From Streptomyces ruber (GTDB taxonomy: Bacteria > Actinomycetota > Actinomycetes > Streptomycetales > Streptomycetaceae): a DNA stretch of 64,000 nt. The translations under genes and the position numbers were made by a program. The stretch is from positions 220,761 through 284,760 of the forward strand of contig NZ_BMQK01000009.1 in assembly GCF_014648075.1 (NCBI RefSeq), read 5' to 3'. This document shows positions 40,441 through 51,036 of this stretch, piece after piece. How positions within the stretch are numbered: the stretch's first letter is position 1; every line of letters begins with the position of its first letter. The notes beneath the pieces are model-generated. The model saw only the letters and a list, made by a program, of their open reading frames with translations. It had not been told where the DNA came from and searched no databases.

Positions 40441-41748
40441 TCACCCCACCGTGGCCTCCGCCCCCGCCGTCACCGGCCGGACCGGCCGGGTCTCCGGCAG
40501 CAGCGCGAAGCAGCCCAGACTCAGCAGCGCGACGCCCGTCAGATACGCGGCCACCCCCCAGGGCACCCGTTCGCCCTGGGCCAGGGCCGTCGCCACGATC
40601 GGCGTGAGTGCCCCGCCGAGCACCCCGCCCAGGTTGTAGCCCACGGCGGCGCCCGTGCAGCGCACCCGGGGCTCGTACAGCTCCGGCAGGTACGCGGAGA
40701 TGACGGCGAACATGGTGATGAACGCGAGCACCGCCACCAGGAAGCCGAGGAACATCAGCAGCGGCTCACCGGTCGCCAGCAGGCCGATCAGTGGGAACAT
40801 CCACAGGGCGCAGGCCGCGCTGCCGATCAGGCACAGCGGCCGCCGGCCGAACCGGTCGCCCAGATGGGCCACCACCGGCGTCAGCGCCCCCTTCACCAGC
40901 ACGGCGGCCATGACGCACGCCAGCATGACGGTACGGCCCACCCCCAGGTGCTCGGTCGCGTAGGCGAGGGACCATGTCGTCACCGTGTAGAACACGGCGT
41001 ACCCGACCGACAGCGCCCCGGCCGTCAGCAGCACCAGCCGCCAGTGGTCCCGCACCACCGCGGCGAGCGGCACGCGCGCGTGGTCGTCGATCCCCAGGAA
41101 CTGCGGGCTCTCGGTGAGCGAGGAGCGCAGCCACAGACCGGCCACGGCGAGCACGCCGGCCGCCCAGAAGGGCACCCGCCAGCCCCAGGACGCGAACTGC
41201 GCGTCCGACAGCACCGCCGACAGGACCAGCATCACGCCGTTGGCCAGCAGGAACCCCACCGCCGGACCGATCTGCGGAAAGCTCGACCACAGTCCGCGCC
41301 GCTCGGCCGGCGCGTGCTCGGCCGTCAGCAGCACGGCACCGCCCCACTCCCCGCCGAGGCCCAGCCCCTGCAGGAAGCGCAGACCCAGCAGGAGCGCCGG
41401 AGCGGCGAGACCGATCGTGTCGTACGTCGGCACGCAGCCCACGGCGACCGTCGCCCCGCCCGTGAGCAGCAGGGAGGCGACGAGCACCGGCCGCCGCCCG
41501 TGCCGGTCCCCGATGTGCCCGAAGAGCACCGAGCCCAGGGGGCGGGCCACGAACCCGGCGCCGAAGGTCGCGAAGGCCGCGAGCGTGCCCGCCGTCGGCG
41601 AGACCGTGGGGAAGAACAGCGGCCCGAGGACCAGCGCGGCGGCGGTGCCGTACACGAAGAAGTCGTAGAACTCGATGGCCGTCCCGGCGAGCGAGGCGCA
41701 CGCGAGCCGCAGCATGGACGGTGTTCTCACGGAGTGTGCTGGCTGCAT
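40441..41748 (-). CDS. MHS-type MFS transporter (ShiA/ProP-like)
   Basis: The 435-residue, 12-helix carrier belongs to the metabolite:H+ symporter group. It has LAGTAIEFYDFFVYGTAAAL in helix 1, the loop motif GHIGDRHGRRPVLVASLLL, FLQGLGLGGEWGGAVLLTAEHAPAERRGLWSSFPQIG and the symmetry-related LGDRFGRRPLCLIG. ShiA (shikimate) and ProP are family members. The divergent neighbour is aroQ (dehydroquinase), so a shikimate, quinate or dehydroshikimate substrate is a reasonable inference. ATG 41748 has TAGTTT 7 bases upstream, a leaderless pattern; GTG 41775 is an in-frame alternative. Confidence 0.88.
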   Translation of the reverse strand: MQPAHSVRTPSMLRLACASLAGTAIEFYDFFVYGTAAALVLGPLFFPTVSPTAGTLAAFATFGAGFVARPLGSVLFGHIGDRHGRRPVLVASLLLTGGATVAVGCVPTYDTIGLAAPALLLGLRFLQGLGLGGEWGGAVLLTAEHAPAERRGLWSSFPQIGPAVGFLLANGVMLVLSAVLSDAQFASWGWRVPFWAAGVLAVAGLWLRSSLTESPQFLGIDDHARVPLAAVVRDHWRLVLLTAGALSVGYAVFYTVTTWSLAYATEHLGVGRTVMLACVMAAVLVKGALTPVVAHLGDRFGRRPLCLIGSAACALWMFPLIGLLATGEPLLMFLGFLVAVLAFITMFAVISAYLPELYEPRVRCTGAAVGYNLGGVLGGALTPIVATALAQGERVPWGVAAYLTGVALLSLGCFALLPETRPVRPVTAGAEATVG

Positions 41749-41767
41749 GCCGCGAAAACTACCCTGA

Positions 41768-41782
41768 GTAACCACTGGTTAC
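41768..41782. promoter_or_regulatory. palindrome in the MFS-aroQ divergent region
   Basis: GTAACC-ACT-GGTTAC lies about 10 bases upstream of the putative MFS -10 (TAGTTT), so it would overlap the -35 region. It is a candidate operator for an unidentified regulator. Confidence 0.5.
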
Positions 41783-41882
41783 GGGGGCGCACGGTAGTGA
41801 CGTCGGCGCATCGTGATAAACCGAGTTCGAGCCGCCGGGCCGTACCCGTGCGGACCAGCCGACCGACCGGACCGGAGGAATC

Positions 41883-42356
41883 GTGCCCCGCACCCTCGCC
41901 AACGCCCCGATCATGGTCCTCAACGGGCCCAACCTGAACCTCCTGGGCCAACGCCAGCCCGAGATCTACGGCTCGGACACGCTCGCCGACGTCGAGGCGC
42001 TGTGCGTCGGGGCGGCCGCCGCGCACGGGGGCACGATCGACTTCCGGCAGTCCAACCACGAGGGCGAACTGGTCGACTGGATCCAGGAGGCGCGGCTGAG
42101 CCACGCCGGCATCGTGATCAACCCCGGCGCCTACTCGCACACGTCCGTGGCGATCCTCGACGCGCTCAACGCCTGCGACGGCCTGCCCGTGCTGGAGGTG
42201 CACATCTCCAACATCCACCGGCGCGAGCAGTTCCGGCACCACTCGTACGTCTCGCTCCGCGCCGACGGGGTCATCGCGGGGTGCGGGGTGCAGGGGTACG
42301 TGTTCGCCGTGGAACGCGTCGCGGCCCTGGCGGGAACGGGGCAGGCCGAGGCCTGA
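41883..42356 (+). CDS. aroQ: type II 3-dehydroquinate dehydratase
   Basis: This 157-residue enzyme makes 3-dehydroshikimate from 3-dehydroquinate in the shikimate pathway, or in reverse logic in quinate breakdown. It has IMVLNGPNLNLLGQRQPEIYGSDTL (catalytic Tyr and Arg loop), FRQSNHEGELVDWI, the catalytic INPGAYSHTSVAILDAL (His) and EVHISNIHRREQFRHHSY. The length is standard. GTG 41883 has GGAGG 4 bases upstream. The enzyme forms dodecamers in the cytoplasm. It stands apart from other aro genes and next to an MHS carrier, so a catabolic or uptake-linked role is possible. Confidence 0.97.
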   Translation: MPRTLANAPIMVLNGPNLNLLGQRQPEIYGSDTLADVEALCVGAAAAHGGTIDFRQSNHEGELVDWIQEARLSHAGIVINPGAYSHTSVAILDALNACDGLPVLEVHISNIHRREQFRHHSYVSLRADGVIAGCGVQGYVFAVERVAALAGTGQAEA

Positions 42357-42360
42357 GGCG

Positions 42361-42384
42361 GTCCGGGGGCCCCGGGCCCCGGAC
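42361..42384. terminator. bidirectional terminator between aroQ and the ABC operon
   Basis: GTCCGGGG (42361-42368) pairs with CCCCGGAC (42377-42384), with a GC-rich loop, between convergent genes. Confidence 0.75.
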
Positions 42385-42400
42385 AACTCCCGTCCCGGGA

Positions 42401-43168
42401 CTACGGCCGCCCCGCGTCGGTGCCGACGACGCGCCGCAGGAAGCGCCGGGTGCGCTCCTGCCGGGGGTTGCCGAACACCTCCTCGGCGGTGCCGCGTTCC
42501 ACGACCGCACCCGCGTCGAGGAAGCACACCTGGTCCGCGATCTCGCGCGCGAACCCCATCTCGTGCGTGGCCAGCACCATGGTCATGCCCTCGTCCTTCA
42601 GGCCCCGGACGACGGCGAGGACCTCGCCCACCAGTTCCGGGTCGAGGGCGGCGGTGATCTCGTCCAGGAGCAGCAGCCGGGGCCGCACGGCCAACGCGCG
42701 GACGATCGCGGCCCGTTGCTGCTGACCGCCGCTGAGCCGGTCCGGGTACTCCTCCGCCTTGCCGCCGAGGCCCAGCCGGCCGAGCAGTTCCCGCGCGCGC
42801 TCCTCGGCCTCCGCGCGGGGCACCCCGTGCACGCGGCGCGGGGCGAGCGTGACGTTCTCCAGCACGGTCATGTGCGGGAAGAGGTTGTACGCCTGGAAGA
42901 CCACGCCGATCCGGCGGCGCACCGCGTCCTGGTCGACCCGCGGATCGGTGATCTCCTCTCCGTCCAGCCAGATCGCCCCGTCGTCGATCTCCTCCAGCAG
43001 GTTGGCGCACCGCAGCAGCGTCGACTTGCCGGAGCCGGAGGCACCGATCAGCGCCGTCACGGTGTGCGGGGCGACCTCCAGGCCGACGTCGCGCAGCACG
43101 ACCGTGGAGCCGAACGTCTTGCGGACGGACTCCATGCGCAGCACGGGCGCGTCGCTCACACGGCTCAC
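42401..43168 (-). CDS. polar amino acid ABC transporter, ATP-binding protein
   Basis: The 255-residue ATPase has Walker A GASGSGKST (about 36-44), Q-loop VFQAYNLFPHMTVLENV, signature LSGGQQQRAAIVRALA, Walker B LLLLDEITAALDPE and switch His in VLATHEMGFAREIAD. The pattern EMGFA and FPHMTVLENV places it in the GlnQ/HisP group. GTG 43168 overlaps the permease stop by four bases (GTGA), with GGAGG upstream. One unusual point is LLLDEITAALDP, where most members have EPTSALDP; the second residue after DE is T, so catalysis should not be affected. Confidence 0.95.
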   Translation of the reverse strand: MSRVSDAPVLRMESVRKTFGSTVVLRDVGLEVAPHTVTALIGASGSGKSTLLRCANLLEEIDDGAIWLDGEEITDPRVDQDAVRRRIGVVFQAYNLFPHMTVLENVTLAPRRVHGVPRAEAEERARELLGRLGLGGKAEEYPDRLSGGQQQRAAIVRALAVRPRLLLLDEITAALDPELVGEVLAVVRGLKDEGMTMVLATHEMGFAREIADQVCFLDAGAVVERGTAEEVFGNPRQERTRRFLRRVVGTDAGRP

Positions 43169-44055
43169 AGGGCTCCTCCCTGGGCGCGCCGACGGGCCGT
43201 CCGGGCCGTCACCCAGTCCGTGAAACGGGTCATCGGAATGGTCAGCGCCACGAAGACCAGTCCGGCGACGATGTACGGCGTGTAGTTGAGGCTGCGGCCC
43301 ACGATGATGTCCGCCGCGCGGACCGCGTCCACCGCGCCGCCGATCGACACCAGCCCGGTGTCCTTCTGCAGCGACACCAGGTCGTTCAGCAGGGGCGGCA
43401 CCTGGCGGCGCACCGCCTGCGGCAGCACCACGTGCCGCAGCGCCTGCCGGTTGGTCAGCCCCAGCGAGCGCGCCGCCGCCCGCTGCGAGGGGTGCACGGA
43501 CTCGATTCCCGCGCGGAACACCTCCGCCACGTACGCCGAGTACGTCAGCGTCAGCGCCGCGCCGCCCAGCAGCACCGGGTCGACCGTGACGCCCGTCAGC
43601 CGCAGCGCGGGGACACCCAGGACGACGATCATCAGGTTGATGATCAGGGGCAGCCCGCGGAAGAAGTCCGTGTACGCGGCGGCCAGTGCGCGCAGCGGGA
43701 AGAAGACGGGGCCGCGCAGCGTGCGCGCGACCGCCAGCAGCATGCCGAGGACGAGCACCGCGGCGCCGCACACCAGCAGCAGCCGGAGGTTGAGCCACAG
43801 CCCCCGGAGGACCACCGGGAACGCCTCGCGCGCGTATCCCCGGTCGAAGAACGTCTCCTTGGTGCGCGGCCAGCCCGGCGCGTTGACGACGAGGAGGTAC
43901 AGGACGACGCCCGTGACGAGGGTCGACAGCGCGGCCACGGCGGTCGCCCGGCGGGCGCGGGCACGCTTGTACGCCTCCCGCTCGGTCCGCCGCGCGGAGG
44001 GGACGTACGGGTCCTCCGTGTCGTCCCGCGCGGGCTCCCCCTTGGTGACCGTCAC
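43165..44055 (-). CDS. polar amino acid ABC transporter, permease
   Basis: The 296-residue permease has an N-terminal charged cytoplasmic segment, one extra helix (VAALSTLVTGVVLYLLVVNAPGW), then the HisM/GlnP-type core with LWLNLRLLLVCGAAVLVLGMLLAVAR, DFFRGLPLIINLMIVV and the EAA loop EVFRAGIESVHPSQRAAARSLGLTNRQALRHVVLPQA. GTG 44055 overlaps the stop of the binding-protein gene (GTGA). A homodimer would form the channel, because no second permease gene is present. Confidence 0.93.
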   Translation of the reverse strand: MTVTKGEPARDDTEDPYVPSARRTEREAYKRARARRATAVAALSTLVTGVVLYLLVVNAPGWPRTKETFFDRGYAREAFPVVLRGLWLNLRLLLVCGAAVLVLGMLLAVARTLRGPVFFPLRALAAAYTDFFRGLPLIINLMIVVLGVPALRLTGVTVDPVLLGGAALTLTYSAYVAEVFRAGIESVHPSQRAAARSLGLTNRQALRHVVLPQAVRRQVPPLLNDLVSLQKDTGLVSIGGAVDAVRAADIIVGRSLNYTPYIVAGLVFVALTIPMTRFTDWVTARTARRRAQGGAL

Positions 44056-44939
44056 CGCAGCACCGGGGCGTCGACGGCGTCGGACAGCCACTGCTTCTCG
44101 ATCGCCGCCAGGGTGCCGTCCTCGCGCAGGGCGTCCACGGCGTCCGTCACGCACGGGGTGAGGGGGCTGCCCTTGTCGAGGACGAGACCGAACTGCTCGA
44201 CCGCGCCGCCGCGGTTCTCGAACTGCCCGACGATCCTCGCGTCCGTCACTTCCGCCGAGGTGATGTAGAAGGCGGTCGGCAGGTCGACCACGATGGCGTC
44301 CACCTGGCCGTTCCGCAGCGCCGACTTCGCCTGGTCGTTCTTGGCGAAGGCGGCGGCCTCCTGGTCCGGCCGCACCAGGTCGTCGATGTAGTCGAGGCTG
44401 GTGGTGCCGACCTGGGCGCCCAGCTTCAGGCCCTTCAGTCCGTCGACGCCCGTCGCCTTCGCCGCCGGGGAGTCCTTCAGCGCGACGACGGCCTGGCGGA
44501 CGTCGTAGTAGCCGGAGGAGAAGTCCACCGCCTTCTTGCGTTCCTCGCTGATCGACACCTGGTTGATGTCGAAGTCGAAGGACTTCTCGCCGGGTGCGAA
44601 GGCCTTGTTGAAGGGCACGGTTCGCCAGACGACGTCGTCCCTGCCGTAGCCGAGCTCCTCGGCCACGGCGTACGCGACGGCCGACTCGAAGCCCTCGCCG
44701 CCCGCCGGGTCACCGTCCTTGAACCAGGGCTCGTAGGCGGGCTCGTCGGTGGCGACGGTCAGCTTGCCGGTGGTCTCCGTCGCCAACCGCCCCTCGGCGC
44801 ACGTCTCCTGCGGGGAGCCGGAGGCGCTCTCCTCCGGCTGCGGGGCGCAGCCGGCGGTGACGGCGAACAGCGCGACGGCGGCGGACAGGGCGCGGCGCGG
44901 CGCGCGCGGGGTGCGGAGTGCTCCAGCGGCGAGAGGCAT
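44052..44939 (-). CDS. polar amino acid ABC transporter, lipoprotein substrate-binding protein
   Basis: This 295-residue family 3 solute-binding protein starts with an Arg-rich n-region, a hydrophobic stretch and lipobox VTAGC (lipid-bearing Cys31). The mature domain has TGKLTVATDEPAYEPWF, GFESAVAYAVAEELGY, DFDINQVSISEERKKAVDFSSGYY and the hinge segment VDAIVVDLPTAFY. Two lobes bind an L-amino acid; the substrate is unspecified. ATG 44939 is chosen; an in-frame TTG at 44981 is less likely. It is first gene of the SBP-permease-ATPase operon, all coupled by GTGA overlaps. Confidence 0.93.
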   Translation of the reverse strand: MPLAAGALRTPRAPRRALSAAVALFAVTAGCAPQPEESASGSPQETCAEGRLATETTGKLTVATDEPAYEPWFKDGDPAGGEGFESAVAYAVAEELGYGRDDVVWRTVPFNKAFAPGEKSFDFDINQVSISEERKKAVDFSSGYYDVRQAVVALKDSPAAKATGVDGLKGLKLGAQVGTTSLDYIDDLVRPDQEAAAFAKNDQAKSALRNGQVDAIVVDLPTAFYITSAEVTDARIVGQFENRGGAVEQFGLVLDKGSPLTPCVTDAVDALREDGTLAAIEKQWLSDAVDAPVLR

Positions 44940-45023
44940 GGCGGGAGAGTGGCAGCGCGGTGACCGGTCTGTCGAGGTCAATTAGGCAATCGTCCGCATG
45001 ATGGGAACGGGCGTTGCATTTTC

Positions 45024-45113
45024 GTGAACTCCCGGTCCGTGAACTCCCGGTCCGTGAACTCCCGTCCCGTGAACTCCAGGTCCGCGAACTCCCGGTCCGT
45101 GAACTCCCGGACA
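45024..45113. repeat. 15-bp tandem repeat, six copies
   Basis: Six head-to-tail copies of GTGAACTCCCGGTCC, two of them exact neighbours, lie between the binding-protein gene and the MBL hydrolase 3' end. Open in every frame, they make spurious Asn-Ser-Arg repeats but show no ribosome site and are taken as non-coding. Confidence 0.93.
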
Positions 45114-45131
45114 GGTCCCGCGCGCGGGGGT

Positions 45132-45788
45132 TCACCAGCCCCGTGCGCGCCACTCCGGCAGCTGCGGGCGCTCCACGCCCAGCGTCGTGTCGTTGCCGTG
45201 GCCAGGGTAGACCCAGGTCTCGTCCGGGAGCGCGTCGAAGATCTTCGTCTCGACGTCGTGGATCAGACTGGCGAAGGCCTTCGGGTCCTTGCGGGTGTTG
45301 CCCACCCCGCCCGGGAAGAGGCAGTCGCCCGTGAACACGTGCGGGTGCCCGTGCGGGTCGTCGTAGACGAGGACGATGGAGCCGGGCGTGTGACCCACCA
45401 GGTGGCGCGCGGTCAGCCGGACGTGCCCCACGCTGATGGTGTCGCCGTCGTCGACCAGGACGTCGGTCGGCACCGGGATGCCGCCGGCGTCGTCGCGTCC
45501 CGCGTACGTCCGCGCGCCCGTGGCCGCCACGACCTCGGCCAGCGCCTGCCAGTGGTCACCGTGCTGGTGGGTGGTGACGACGGACGTGATGCCGTCGTCA
45601 CCGATCAGCGTGAGCAGCGTGTCCGCGTCGTTCGCCGCGTCGATCAGCAGTTGCTCGTCCGTGGCCCGGCAGCGCAGGAGGTACGCGTTGTTGTCCATCG
45701 GGCCGACCGCGACCTTGGAGATCATCAGGTCCTGCAGTTCGTGCACGTCCGCCGGGCCGCCGACCTTCACCGCTCCGCTGTACGTCAT
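45132..45788 (-). CDS. MBL-fold metallo-hydrolase (glyoxalase II-like)
   Basis: The 218-residue hydrolase has the metal motif TTHQHGDHWQAL (HxHxDH about 72-77), HLVGHTPGS, FTGDCLFPGGVGN with the bridging Asp, and the final VYPGHGNDTTLG His. It resembles actinobacterial glyoxalase II-like hydrolases acting on thiol esters, with mycothiol as likely cofactor in this genus; this is inferred. ATG 45788 has TAGACT 7 bases upstream and no Shine-Dalgarno, so it is probably leaderless. It is adjacent to a mycothiol-type isomerase gene in the same orientation. Confidence 0.9.
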   Translation of the reverse strand: MTYSGAVKVGGPADVHELQDLMISKVAVGPMDNNAYLLRCRATDEQLLIDAANDADTLLTLIGDDGITSVVTTHQHGDHWQALAEVVAATGARTYAGRDDAGGIPVPTDVLVDDGDTISVGHVRLTARHLVGHTPGSIVLVYDDPHGHPHVFTGDCLFPGGVGNTRKDPKAFASLIHDVETKIFDALPDETWVYPGHGNDTTLGVERPQLPEWRARGW

Positions 45789-45868
45789 GACGGTCAGTCT
45801 AGGGCGCGGTCCGGGGGCGGAGGGGGCGGGGAGCGGGCCGGCACCGCACCGGACCGGCGCGCGGTGTC

Positions 45869-46561
45869 CTACAGCGGGGGCAGCGACGGCAGCGGGCCGC
45901 CCGAGACGCCGAGCCCGGTGCCGTCGCGGCGTCCCGAGAGCCAGCCGAGCAGCTCGGGCGCCGGGCCGGTCACCGTGACCCGGGGCGCGTCGGCCGTCCC
46001 CGTCGTTCCCGTGATCCACGCGCGCGTGCCGTCGGTCACACGGGTGCCCGGCACCTCCGGGTGCCCGGCGAAGCGGTCGGCGAGGAAGCCGATCTCCCGT
46101 ACCGTGAACTCCTCGGGCAGGTCCTCCAGCGCGTAGCCGATCCCGAGGTCCACGTGGTGCAGCTCCACCTCGATCCACCGCCGGAAGGGCACCCGGGACG
46201 CGGCGTCCTTCACCCCGTTGCGCAGTTCCAAGGTGCGCGACCAGTCCTGGACCGCGGCCGCCGCGTCCTGGAAGCGGGCCGCGCTGTCGCGTACGTCGGC
46301 GAGCTGGACGTCCAGGGGGCGTGGCGCGTCCCGCTCGATGTCGCTGTCGCGGACGTCCGCGGAGGCGTACATGGGGCGCCCCTCGAAGACGTTCACGAGG
46401 GCGTCCGCGTTGCGGGCGAGGTGGGCGAGGACATGGCCGCGGGTCCAGCCGGGCAGACGTGACTCCTGCGTCACAGCGGCGTCGTCCAGTGCGGCGGCTG
46501 CGGTGAGGAGCCGCTCGGTGGCGTCATGTACAGATGCCAGGTCACGCGCGTGATCCATCAT
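45869..46561 (-). CDS. maleylpyruvate isomerase family mycothiol-dependent enzyme
   Basis: The 230-residue protein belongs to the DinB/MDMPI fold: LTAAAALDDAAVTQESRLPGWTRGHVLAHLARNADALVNVFEG carries the first metal His, and WIEVELHHVDLGIGYALEDLP carries the other His pair. The C-terminal domain (about 150-228) is the MDMPI_C part. Members act on mycothiol conjugates or as DinB-like thiol transferases; substrate not known. Two ATGs (46561, 46558) start the frame. TAGGGT lies 8 bases upstream of the ATG. It is divergent from uvrA. Confidence 0.88.
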   Translation of the reverse strand: MMDHARDLASVHDATERLLTAAAALDDAAVTQESRLPGWTRGHVLAHLARNADALVNVFEGRPMYASADVRDSDIERDAPRPLDVQLADVRDSAARFQDAAAAVQDWSRTLELRNGVKDAASRVPFRRWIEVELHHVDLGIGYALEDLPEEFTVREIGFLADRFAGHPEVPGTRVTDGTRAWITGTTGTADAPRVTVTGPAPELLGWLSGRRDGTGLGVSGGPLPSLPPL

Positions 46562-46717
46562 GGGGCCCGACCCTAGCCTCGTCACTCGAACAGGTGAAGA
46601 AGGCCGGCAGGCGGCGTGGAACACCCGTAAATCGAATGTACGTGCTATAAGCTCGGGTGCGGCGTCGGGCATGCTGGAAGGCCCGGGTTTGTTGTGAACG
46701 GGGGAACAGGACCGGCG

Positions 46718-46740
46718 CTGTCAGTGGCTCCCCCTAGTCT
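46718..46740 (+). promoter_or_regulatory. RecA-NDp (PafBC-type) promoter of uvrA
   Basis: CTGTCAGTG (46718-46726), 8 bases, TAGTCT (46735-46740): 8 of 9 in the upstream block and a full TANNNT. The start codon is 56 bases away, so this transcript has a leader with AAAGG as ribosome site. Confidence 0.8.
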
Positions 46741-46795
46741 GGGATCGACGGGGGCCCCGCCCCTGTCACTTCACTCAAGAAAGGTGCGGACCGGC

Positions 46796-49804
<3,009 letters not shown>

Positions 49805-49833
49805 CGCGACGACCGAAACGAGGAGAGACCGGT

Positions 49834-49879
49834 GAACGTGCGGCGCCCCGCGGGAGATCCCGCGGGGCGCCGCACGTTC
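49834..49879 (+). terminator. uvrA terminator
   Basis: A perfect 21-bp inverted repeat (49834-49854 with 49859-49879, arm beginning GAACGTGCGGCGCCCC) with a 4-base loop AGAT. The remaining 220 bases to the next gene show no credible feature. Confidence 0.93.
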
Positions 49880-50100
49880 GTTCTCGCGTTCGTCGGCCGG
49901 CCGCTCTCGTCGGCCGCCCCTCCGGCGGCGGCCCCGCCTGCTCGCCCACCCTGGGCCGACCGGCCGCGCCTCGTGTACGGGACGCCGCTCGACCCGGCCG
50001 GACGGCCGACGGCCGGGGCGCGCCCGCGTGGTGCACGCCGAGTGCGAGGGACGGCGGTGTGCGGGAAGCGGCCGGATGCGGGAAGCGGCCGAAGCAGTCC

Positions 50101-51036
50101 TCAGCCCGCCCGGTGCTCCGGCTCGTCCCCGTCCGCCAGTTCCGCCGCGTACGGCGGTTCCGCGCCCGCCCGTGAGCAGGTGATCGCGGCCGCGCGGGCG
50201 GCGAAGCGCAGGAGGCCGGTCCAGTCCTCGGGAGTCAGGGCGGACAGGGCCGCGGGGGAGAGGGCGTCGCGTACGGCCAGACCGTGCAGGAGGGCCGCGT
50301 TGACCGTGTCCCCGGCGCCGATGGTGTCCACCACCTCCACCTTCTCCCCGGGCACCGGATGGACGGAGCCGTCACGGGTGAAGGCGGTCAGCCCGTCGCC
50401 GCCCTGCGTGATCACGACGGCCGAGGGCCCCGCCGCCAGCCACTCGCGCGGCGTCCCGCCCAGCCACTCCGCGTCCTCCTCGGAGAGCTTCAGCAGCGAC
50501 ACCGACGGCAGCCAGCTCCTGAACCGGGCCCGGTAGGCGTCCGCGTCCGGGATCAGGCCGGCCCGGATGTTCGGGTCGAGGGCGGTGAAGACGCCCTGCG
50601 CGGCAGCGCTCCGCATCAGCTCCTCGTACGCGCTCGCACCGGGTTCCAGCACGAGCGAGCAGGTGCCGAAGGAGACCGCCCGGGTGCCCTCCGGCAGCCG
50701 GGCGGGCACCTCGAAGAGCCGGTCCGCCGTGCCCTCGACGTAGAAGGAGTACGCGGCCGAGCCGCCCTCGCCGATCGAGGCCGCGGCGAGGGTCGTCGGC
50801 TCGGGGCCGCGCTGCACGGAGGACACGTCGACGCCGGCCGCGCCCAGGCCCTCCAGCAGCGCCTCGCCGAACGCGTCGCGCGAGACACGGGAGAAGAAGG
50901 CCGTGGGCGAGCCGAGCCGGCCCAGCGCGACGGCCGTGTTGTAGGGGCCGCCGCCCCGTGCCGGGCGCAGGTCCGCGAGCGCGCCCGCCTCTCGCGGTAC
51001 CAGGTCGATCAGTGCCTCACCGGCGACGACGATCAC
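50101..51036 (-). CDS. PfkB-family carbohydrate kinase (probable fructokinase)
   Basis: This 311-residue kinase has VAGEALIDLVP, the substrate-binding PARGGGPYNTAVALGRLG, FGTCSLVLEPGA, DPNIRAGLIPDADAYR and the signature DTIGAGDTVNAALLHGL with the catalytic Asp. The N-terminus and DPNIR are closest to fructokinases. GTG 51036 overlaps the stop of the LacI gene by four bases (GTGA), with AAGGA upstream. The operon holds only a regulator and a kinase, so the sugar transporter must be elsewhere. One likely role is phosphorylation of fructose released inside the cell. Confidence 0.9.
   Translation of the reverse strand: MIVVAGEALIDLVPREAGALADLRPARGGGPYNTAVALGRLGSPTAFFSRVSRDAFGEALLEGLGAAGVDVSSVQRGPEPTTLAAASIGEGGSAAYSFYVEGTADRLFEVPARLPEGTRAVSFGTCSLVLEPGASAYEELMRSAAAQGVFTALDPNIRAGLIPDADAYRARFRSWLPSVSLLKLSEEDAEWLGGTPREWLAAGPSAVVITQGGDGLTAFTRDGSVHPVPGEKVEVVDTIGAGDTVNAALLHGLAVRDALSPAALSALTPEDWTGLLRFAARAAAITCSRAGAEPPYAAELADGDEPEHRAG

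Noticed and set aside
45024..45113. CRISPR array
   Set aside because: Units are head to tail without spacers; the same holds for the arrays at 11535 and 28023. No cas gene is present.
45024..45334. Asn-Ser-Arg repeat protein encoded by the 15-bp array
   Set aside because: No ribosome site, and the frame continues antisense into the MBL hydrolase gene.
46625..46660. LexA (SOS) box upstream of uvrA
   Set aside because: Only isolated TCGAA-type half-sites are seen near 46587 and 46632; no palindrome is formed. The RecA-NDp element explains regulation better.
49832..50536. Plus-strand frame after uvrA
   Set aside because: It reads through the uvrA terminator and then antisense to the fructokinase gene, and lacks any recognisable domain.
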